In this document: piece after piece, positions 59,328-64,000 of the stretch
Position numbering within the stretch: the first letter of the stretch is position 1
How the letters are laid out: every line of letters begins with the position of its first letter
Origin: Sunxiuqinia indica
GTDB lineage: Bacteria; Bacteroidota; Bacteroidia; Bacteroidales; Prolixibacteraceae
DNA length: 64,000 bases
Direction of reading: 5' to 3'
Assembly (NCBI RefSeq): GCF_009847015.1
Contig: NZ_WVEM01000005.1
Coordinates: forward strand, 248,001-312,000
Translations under genes and position numbers: made by a program
The notes under the pieces: model-generated
What the model was told of the DNA's origin: nothing
Database searches by the model: none
The model's input: the letters and a program-made list of their open reading frames with translations, nothing else

Positions 59328-59765
59328 TCTCTTATCCTGAAAAAAAGCAGTCATTAAGTCTCCGCAATCTTCAGCCATCACTCCACCTACCAACTCAGTT
59401 TTTGGATGAAGAGCTTTGGGTGCGAATTTTGAAAAGCCTCTTTTCTCATCAGAAGCCCCAAAAACAAGCTTCCCCAATTGAGCCCATCCGAGTGCTCCAG
59501 CGCACATCACACAAGGCTCAAGGGTCACATAAAGTGTACATTCATTCAGGTATTTTCCGCCCAAAAGATTTGCCGCAGCAGTAATTGCCTGCATTTCGGC
59601 ATGTGCAGTCACATCTGTCAACGTTTCGGTCAAGTTGTGCGCACGAGCAATAACCCGATTTTGAGCAACCACCACCGCACCAACAGGAATTTCACCTTCA
59701 TCGTAAGCAAGCTGAGCTTCCTGAAAGGCTTTCTTCATAAAGTATGTATCATCAAAAGCCTCCAT
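59325..59765 (-). CDS. tadA: tRNA-specific adenosine deaminase (TadA)
   Basis: TadA converts A34 to inosine in the tRNA-Arg anticodon. The protein (146 residues from the ATG at 59765; a longer form from 59792 is possible) has the deaminase zinc motifs TAHAEMQAI (His55, proton-shuttle Glu57) and LEPCVMCAGAL (Cys85, Cys88). The N-terminus DDTYFMKKAFQEAQLAYDEG and the later FGASDEKRGF match bacterial TadA; related guanine deaminases differ here. It is divergent from aspS, with only about 90 bases between start codons. Confidence 0.88.
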   Translation of the reverse strand: MEAFDDTYFMKKAFQEAQLAYDEGEIPVGAVVVAQNRVIARAHNLTETLTDVTAHAEMQAITAAANLLGGKYLNECTLYVTLEPCVMCAGALGWAQLGKLVFGASDEKRGFSKFAPKALHPKTELVGGVMAEDCGDLMTAFFQDKR

Positions 59766-59823
59766 CTTTAAAATCCATTCAGAATTAATCACAAACCTAC
59801 AATTTTAATTGCTAAAATCTCCT

Positions 59824-59831
59824 TATTTTTG
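59824..59831 (+). promoter_or_regulatory. Bacteroidota-type -7 element for aspS
   Basis: TATTTTTG matches TAnnTTTG and lies 25 bases before the ATG at 59857. A transcript from it would start downstream of the alternative ATG at 59809, supporting the 59857 start. The -33 element is not clear. Confidence 0.5.
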
Positions 59832-59856
59832 CACTCAAACAAAAACGAACAAAGAT

Positions 59857-61617
59857 ATGTACAGAACACATACATGTGGTGAATTACGACTGGAAAACCA
59901 AGGAAATGAAGTAACTCTTGCCGGCTGGGTACAACGCAAACGTGGATTGGGTGGAATGACATTTGTAGATCTTCGCGATCGATATGGGATTACTCAATTA
60001 GTATTTGACGAAACCTCTTCGGACGATATTACAAATCAACTCAAAAAGCTTGGCCGCGAATTTGTCATTCAAACCACTGGTATTGTTCGTGAACGAAGCA
60101 GCAAAAACAATAATATTCCAACAGGAGAAATTGAAATTGATGTAAAAAGCTTGAAAGTATTAAGCCCATCAGCAGTTCCTCCATTTACAATTGAAGATGA
60201 AAGTGACGGAGGTGACGATATCCGTATGAAGTATCGCTACCTGGATTTACGCAGAAACCCGGTGCGTGAAAACTTGATTTTACGATCGAAAATGGCTCAT
60301 GCTGTTCGTTCCTATTTGAATGAACTGGATTTTATTGAAACTGAAACTCCTGTTTTAATTAAATCGACTCCGGAAGGTGCTCGCGATTTCGTTGTGCCAA
60401 GCCGTATGAATGAAGGTGAGTTTTATGCATTGCCACAATCGCCACAGCAATTCAAACAATTACTAATGGTTGGTGGATTCGACCGTTATTATCAAATTGT
60501 AAAGTGTTTCCGCGACGAAGACCTTCGTGCCGACCGTCAGCCTGAATTTACACAAATCGACTGTGAAATGGCTTTCGTTGAGCAGGAAGATGTTTTAAAT
60601 ACTTTTGAAGGACTGACCAAATACATGTTCAAGGAAATTAAACATATAGAAATTCAGGAATTTCCTCGCATGCCCTATTCTGAAGCGATTGCAAAGTATG
60701 GATCAGACAAGCCAGACACCCGTTTCGAAATGCTTATTGGTGACTTAACAGAAGTTGTAAAAGGCAACGATTTTAAAGTGTTCGACGAAGCTGAATTCAT
60801 TGGAGCCATTTGCGCAGAGGGCTGTGCTGACTACACTCGCAAACAACTGGATGCATTGACCAACTGGGTAAAACGTCCTCAAGTTGGAGCAAAAGGATTG
60901 GTTTACGTAAAATGCAACGAAGATGGATCCTTCAAATCGTCGGTTGATAAGTTCTATTCTCAAGAAGATTTACAAAAATGGGCAGATACCACCGGAGCAA
61001 AAGCCGGTGATTTGATTTTGGTACTCTCAGGACCTAAATCGGATATGCTGGATGCTCTTGGAGCTCTTCGCTTAGAGATGGGAAAGCAGCTTGGGTTAAT
61101 GGATAAAAATACGTTTAAACCACTTTGGGTTGTTGATTTCCCACTATTGGAATGGGATGAGGAAACAAAACGCCATTATGCCATGCATCACCCATTTACC
61201 GCGCCTAAGCTAGAAGATATTAATTTACTAGATACCGAACCCGGAAAAGTTCGCGCCAATGCCTATGACTTGGTTATTAATGGGGTTGAAATTGGAGGTG
61301 GTTCTGTTCGTATTTTCAACTCAGAACTCCAAGCCAAAATGTTCAGCTTACTTGGATTCACGAAAGAGGAAGCTGACGCTCAATTTGGATTCTTAATGAA
61401 TGCATTCAAATATGGAGCACCGCCACATGCCGGTATTGCGTTCGGATTTGATCGCCTGGTTTCTCTGTTTGCCGGACTAGACTCTATCCGTGATGTTATC
61501 GCATTCCCGAAAAACAATGCCGGACGCGATGTAATGATTGATTCACCATCTCCAATTGCTAAAGATCAGTTAGATGAACTGAATCTAATGCTAAATTTAA
61601 AAGCAAAAAAGAACTAA
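59857..61617 (+). CDS. aspS: Aspartyl-tRNA synthetase
   Basis: AspS charges tRNA-Asp. The start at 59857 gives the standard [11 protein letters not shown] opening (586 residues); the ATG at 59809 would add 16 unrelated residues and lie upstream of the likely transcript start. An OB-fold anticodon domain ([20 protein letters not shown]) is followed by class II motif 1 and 2 regions ([52 protein letters not shown]), the bacterial GAD insert and motif 3 [16 protein letters not shown]. It is a single-gene unit followed by a hairpin terminator. Confidence 0.98.
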   Translation: MYRTHTCGELRLENQGNEVTLAGWVQRKRGLGGMTFVDLRDRYGITQLVFDETSSDDITNQLKKLGREFVIQTTGIVRERSSKNNNIPTGEIEIDVKSLKVLSPSAVPPFTIEDESDGGDDIRMKYRYLDLRRNPVRENLILRSKMAHAVRSYLNELDFIETETPVLIKSTPEGARDFVVPSRMNEGEFYALPQSPQQFKQLLMVGGFDRYYQIVKCFRDEDLRADRQPEFTQIDCEMAFVEQEDVLNTFEGLTKYMFKEIKHIEIQEFPRMPYSEAIAKYGSDKPDTRFEMLIGDLTEVVKGNDFKVFDEAEFIGAICAEGCADYTRKQLDALTNWVKRPQVGAKGLVYVKCNEDGSFKSSVDKFYSQEDLQKWADTTGAKAGDLILVLSGPKSDMLDALGALRLEMGKQLGLMDKNTFKPLWVVDFPLLEWDEETKRHYAMHHPFTAPKLEDINLLDTEPGKVRANAYDLVINGVEIGGGSVRIFNSELQAKMFSLLGFTKEEADAQFGFLMNAFKYGAPPHAGIAFGFDRLVSLFAGLDSIRDVIAFPKNNAGRDVMIDSPSPIAKDQLDELNLMLNLKAKKN

Positions 61618-61640
61618 AGAGTAATACGATTATAAGATAT

Positions 61641-61668
61641 GAAGGGAGCTAGCAGCTCCCTTTTTTTA
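61641..61668. terminator. Terminator of aspS
   Basis: AAGGGAGCT, loop AGC, AGCTCCCTT then seven T: a classic intrinsic terminator 23 bases past the aspS stop. It also abuts the stop of the convergent cupin gene. Confidence 0.9.
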
Positions 61669-62004
61669 TTTCAGGAAATCCTCCCGAATCGGATTAAAGC
61701 TATCAACCAAACGGGCTGTTTCTGACAGCAATTGAATGGTATGGGGTACACCAGAAGGCACTGCAAACATATCGCCTGCTACAAGTTCCTTCGGCTCTTC
61801 ACCATCGCAGAAAAAGATGATTTTACCATCGGCGATATACGACGTTTGTTCATGCGGATGACTATGTTTTGGTTCAGGCTTTGTCCATGGGCCATCAGTA
61901 AAGTCAATTAAAACTGTCATCAAACTATCTGTGTGAATAATTTTTCGGTTTAATCCTTCCCTTACAATCTCGTATGGAATCTCTTCAAATTTTAATGTCG
62001 CCAT
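61666..62004 (-). CDS. Small cupin-domain protein
   Basis: This 112-residue single-domain cupin has the metal-binding motif KHSHPHEQTSYIADGKIIFF (two His, Glu-type ligands) and the second motif GDMFAVPSGVPHTIQLL with the third His. It is a minimal jelly-roll, typical of proteins that bind small molecules or act as isomerases or dioxygenases. No neighbour indicates the ligand. It is transcribed on its own, between two terminators. Confidence 0.85.
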   Translation of the reverse strand: MATLKFEEIPYEIVREGLNRKIIHTDSLMTVLIDFTDGPWTKPEPKHSHPHEQTSYIADGKIIFFCDGEEPKELVAGDMFAVPSGVPHTIQLLSETARLVDSFNPIREDFLK

Positions 62005-62028
62005 AACTTCTTTTTTTTTTGTTAAGAT

Positions 62029-62060
62029 AAAAAAAGGGAGAACTTAACAGCTCTCCCTTC
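62029..62060 (-). terminator. Terminator of the exbB-exbD operon
   Basis: On the minus strand GAAGGGAGAGC, loop, TTCTCCCTTTTTTTT forms a GGGAG/CTCCC stem with a T-run. It lies about 22 bases after the last exbD stop codon. Confidence 0.8.
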
Positions 62061-62081
62061 ATCTATATCTGATAATTCAAA

Positions 62082-62549
62082 TTATCTTTCCTTTTTCCGC
62101 GATGAATAATTGATGTGTAACGCAGCAGCCTTACGCAATTCTTGCTTAATATCAGTAACGATACCCATCTTGGTGTATTCATCTACTTTAAGCGAAGTAA
62201 TCATAAAAGGCACCTCAGCTTCATCTCGAGCTTCACGTTCAGCTGTAATGTAATCAGGTATATCTGATACTTTTGCAAACTGATCATTCAACTGAATACG
62301 AGGCTCAGAACCAAATACATTTTGGTATTGCTTAAAGGGAGTTCCTACATAAATATAACTCACCAACGATTTCTTTTCTAACTTCGATAACTCTGTTGCT
62401 GAAGGGACTGTTACTTGTACCTTCATAGTTACCTCACGCATAGTTGTACTAACCATGAAAAAGAACAACAACATAAATACGATGTCGGGCAATGAAGCCG
62501 TAGAAATCGGTGGTAATTCTTTAGTATCATTCTTTCTAAATTTTGACAT
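62082..62549 (-). CDS. exbD: ExbD/TolR-family biopolymer transport protein (second copy)
   Basis: This 155-residue single-helix protein couples the proton-motive force to outer-membrane work with ExbB/TolQ. After a short N-terminus (ELPPISTASLPDIVFMLL), the helix FFFMVSTTMREVTMK carries the conserved Asp (in LPDIVF) that moves protons. The periplasmic domain differs from that of the upstream copy: SYIYVGTPFKQYQNVFG and FMITSLKVDEYTKMGIVTDI. It ends the operon. The two ExbD proteins probably form a heteromeric pair, as in other Bacteroidota. Confidence 0.9.
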   Translation of the reverse strand: MSKFRKNDTKELPPISTASLPDIVFMLLFFFMVSTTMREVTMKVQVTVPSATELSKLEKKSLVSYIYVGTPFKQYQNVFGSEPRIQLNDQFAKVSDIPDYITAEREARDEAEVPFMITSLKVDEYTKMGIVTDIKQELRKAAALHINYSSRKKER

Positions 62550-62550
62550 A

Positions 62551-63129
62551 CTAATTTCCTCCCACTTTTTTAGGTTCTGCTTCTGAGATCCGAGATGGAT
62601 AAATATCTTTTATCGCACCTTGCTGATCACTATCAAGTTTTTCATAAGGCTTGCCAAACTTTTGTTTTGCAAGCTCTTCTCTTAGCTCGTTAATGGCACC
62701 TACCAACTCGTTTTGTACAGCGATGTATGTCCCATATTGAGTTCCAACGTCATTCCTCAACGAAATAACCCCTTTCGTAATTTCTACCTGTCCAAAAAAG
62801 TCAACAGTTTCAATCTTCTTTTCTGGCAGATCTTCGTCATTGTATGGGTTAGCCATAAATTCCTTGGCTTTATCACGTAGTTCATCAATATCGGTTATTT
62901 CACCTTCAACTAGTAATTGGTTTTTGGCGTTTACCAAAACCACAAAAACATTTCGTTCTTTAATTGGAGGTGTGTCATCTTCTTCTTGATCCTCTGGAGG
63001 CATTGGAGGAAGACGACGCTCTAATCCGCTGTCAACATCCATCGTGGTAGTTACCAGGAAAAAGATCAACAACATAAAAGCAATATCAGCCAAAGATGCT
63101 GCCGGTATTTCGGGTATTTTTTTTGCCAT
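62551..63129 (-). CDS. exbD: ExbD/TolR-family biopolymer transport protein (first copy)
   Basis: This 192-residue protein starts MAKKIPEIPAASLADIAFMLL, with the conserved Asp in LADIAF at the start of the single transmembrane helix (IAFMLLIFFLVTTTMD). The periplasmic part is longer than that of the second copy, including a Pro/Asp/Glu-rich linker PPMPPEDQEEDDTPP and the ExbD fold region FVVLVNAKNQLLVEGEITDI. Its stop is 1 base before the next start, so the genes are translationally close. Substrates may be TonB-type energy transfer or gliding motors. Confidence 0.92.
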   Translation of the reverse strand: MAKKIPEIPAASLADIAFMLLIFFLVTTTMDVDSGLERRLPPMPPEDQEEDDTPPIKERNVFVVLVNAKNQLLVEGEITDIDELRDKAKEFMANPYNDEDLPEKKIETVDFFGQVEITKGVISLRNDVGTQYGTYIAVQNELVGAINELREELAKQKFGKPYEKLDSDQQGAIKDIYPSRISEAEPKKVGGN

Positions 63130-63166
63130 AATATTATTTTTTCCTGTTTTTAGTTACCACAATGGT

Positions 63167-63622
63167 TTATTTAAAAATACGAAAGACGGCAGACCCTGCG
63201 ATAGACAGAATCGTAAGTCCTAATAAGATATAAGTTGCATAAAGGGTTGTTCCAACCCACTTCGATACTGTAGCATCTAAAGTTCCTTCGGCAACAAATT
63301 TATCAACTCCGTAAAATTGTGGAATAGCGTCAGAAGCAATAACATATGAAATAGCTAAAACAACTCCAGAAAAAACCAGAGCCATAGCACCTTTCTTTGC
63401 GGCTTCTTTATCTGTAAATGTGTGATATAATGCGAACACAATAGCCAATACTGCCCCTACACCTAGTAGTATGTAAGACCATGTTAAATTGGTATTGATC
63501 CAGGCACCCATAGTGGGATCAGCTTCGTTCTCCGAGATATTGGTCATCATAGACACAATCAGAACCGCTGAAACTCCTAAAAGCACCCACAATACAATGG
63601 ATAATACTTTTTCTAGCTTCAT
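63167..63622 (-). CDS. Conserved membrane protein of the exb locus, function unknown
   Basis: This 151-residue protein has four hydrophobic helices: VLSIVLWVLLGVSAVLIVSMM, WSYILLGVGAVLAIVFALYH, AMALVFSGVVLAISYVIA and TTLYATYILLGLTILSIAGSA. A soluble loop of about 25 residues lies between helices 3 and 4. It sits between exbB and exbD with short gaps, and such a small membrane protein is commonly seen at this position in Bacteroidota. No known domain is recognised; it may be an accessory part of the ExbB-ExbD motor. Confidence 0.8.
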   Translation of the reverse strand: MKLEKVLSIVLWVLLGVSAVLIVSMMTNISENEADPTMGAWINTNLTWSYILLGVGAVLAIVFALYHTFTDKEAAKKGAMALVFSGVVLAISYVIASDAIPQFYGVDKFVAEGTLDATVSKWVGTTLYATYILLGLTILSIAGSAVFRIFK

Positions 63623-63630
63623 AAGTCTAA

Positions 63631-64000
63631 TTATTTTTTAAGATTGTGTTTTACCAAAATGTCGATCAAAGAGATGGAAGCATCTTCCATATTGTTGATA
63701 ATACTGTCAATTTTCGCGATACAATAGTTGTAAAAGATTTGAAGAATAATAGCAACTACAAGACCTGATACAGTCGTAATCAAAGCTACTTTAATACCTC
63801 CAGCAACCAAAGACGGGCTAATATCACCGGCAACTTCAATCGCATCGAAGGCAGCAATCATACCAATTACAGTACCCATGAAACCAAGCATCGGTGCAAG
63901 AGCGATAAATAACGAAATCCAGCTTAATCCTTTTTCCAGTAATCCAGCTTGAACTCCACCATAAGAAACAACCGTTTTTTCGACCACGTCTAAACCTTCA
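63631..64000 (-). CDS. exbB: ExbB/TolQ/MotA-family proton channel protein, 5' end cut by window
   Basis: The frame is open through the right edge, so the N-terminal part is missing; the visible 122 residues are the C-terminal half. They show the family signature GLSWISLFIALAPMLGFMGTVIGMIAAFD and GGIKVALITTVSGLVVAIILQIFYNY, two transmembrane helices with the conserved Thr and Gly residues of the channel. A GTG at 63987 is in frame but lies inside the conserved region, so it is not the start. It is the first gene of the visible exb operon, 8 bases before the four-helix protein gene. Confidence 0.9.
   Translation of the reverse strand, partial: EGLDVVEKTVVSYGGVQAGLLEKGLSWISLFIALAPMLGFMGTVIGMIAAFDAIEVAGDISPSLVAGGIKVALITTVSGLVVAIILQIFYNYCIAKIDSIINNMEDASISLIDILVKHNLKK

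Overview
The window looks like a chromosomal piece of a Bacteroidota bacterium, most likely a marine or sediment member of the Marinilabiliales/Prolixibacteraceae type. Several features point that way: a type IX secretion (T9SS) C-terminal signal on a pectate lyase, a T9SS plug-family protein (DUF5103), a one-piece hybrid two-component regulator next to a pectin-degradation operon, a six-gene Na+-translocating NADH:quinone reductase (nqrA-F), many Ser-Cys lipoprotein signals, and Bacteroidota-type -7 elements (TAnnTTTG) at several promoters. A glycyl radical enzyme implies at least periodic anaerobiosis. No rRNA, tRNA, insertion sequence, prophage or CRISPR array was seen.

Layout. 1-4322 (+): mannan/manno-oligosaccharide genes (AGE-family epimerase cut by the window edge, a GPH sugar symporter with an unusual extra domain, a GH5 mannanase lipoprotein). 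4860-8058 (+): glycyl radical activase and a trans-4-hydroxy-L-proline dehydratase-like glycyl radical enzyme. 8143-11833 (-): uvrB, an endonuclease/exonuclease/phosphatase lipoprotein and a HAD phosphatase. 11938-16489: small membrane protein, sensor kinase, T9SS-exported pectate lyase, VTT-domain protein. 16828-21666 (+): a metal-homeostasis cluster with a DtxR/MntR-type regulator, an outer-membrane-type protein, a membrane-anchored DtxR-FeoA fusion, and FeoB encoded as two separate proteins (GTPase, then membrane gate). 21798-22946 (-): DUF4251 protein and an acetyltransferase.

23091-36685 (-): a pectin catabolism locus. It holds GH105, pectin methylesterase CE8, GH43, two CE12-type acetylesterases, GH28 and PL1, plus a 1371-residue hybrid two-component regulator as the likely sensor. 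No SusC/SusD pair lies in the window. 37028-43010: PAS hybrid kinase, recR, a glycosyltransferase fused to an internally deleted sugar-phosphotransferase, an acetyltransferase and a lone HsdR-N-like protein. 43197-46913 (+): a tight operon of AMP nucleosidase, holA, rhomboid protease, HAD phosphatase and a class IV aminotransferase. 46905-53236: YqgE, DivIC-like protein, P5C dehydrogenase, PAS sensor kinase, T9SS plug-like protein. 53433-59267 (+): nqrABCDEF. 59325-64000: tadA, aspS, cupin, and an exbB-x-exbD-exbD operon that runs off the right edge.

The most unusual items are the DtxR-FeoA membrane fusion beside a split and divergent FeoB, the jelly-roll-like domain in a periplasmic loop of the GPH symporter, and the GT2 fusion whose phosphotransferase part lacks its catalytic block. 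All assignments come from reading the sequence and remembered family motifs. No database search was run.
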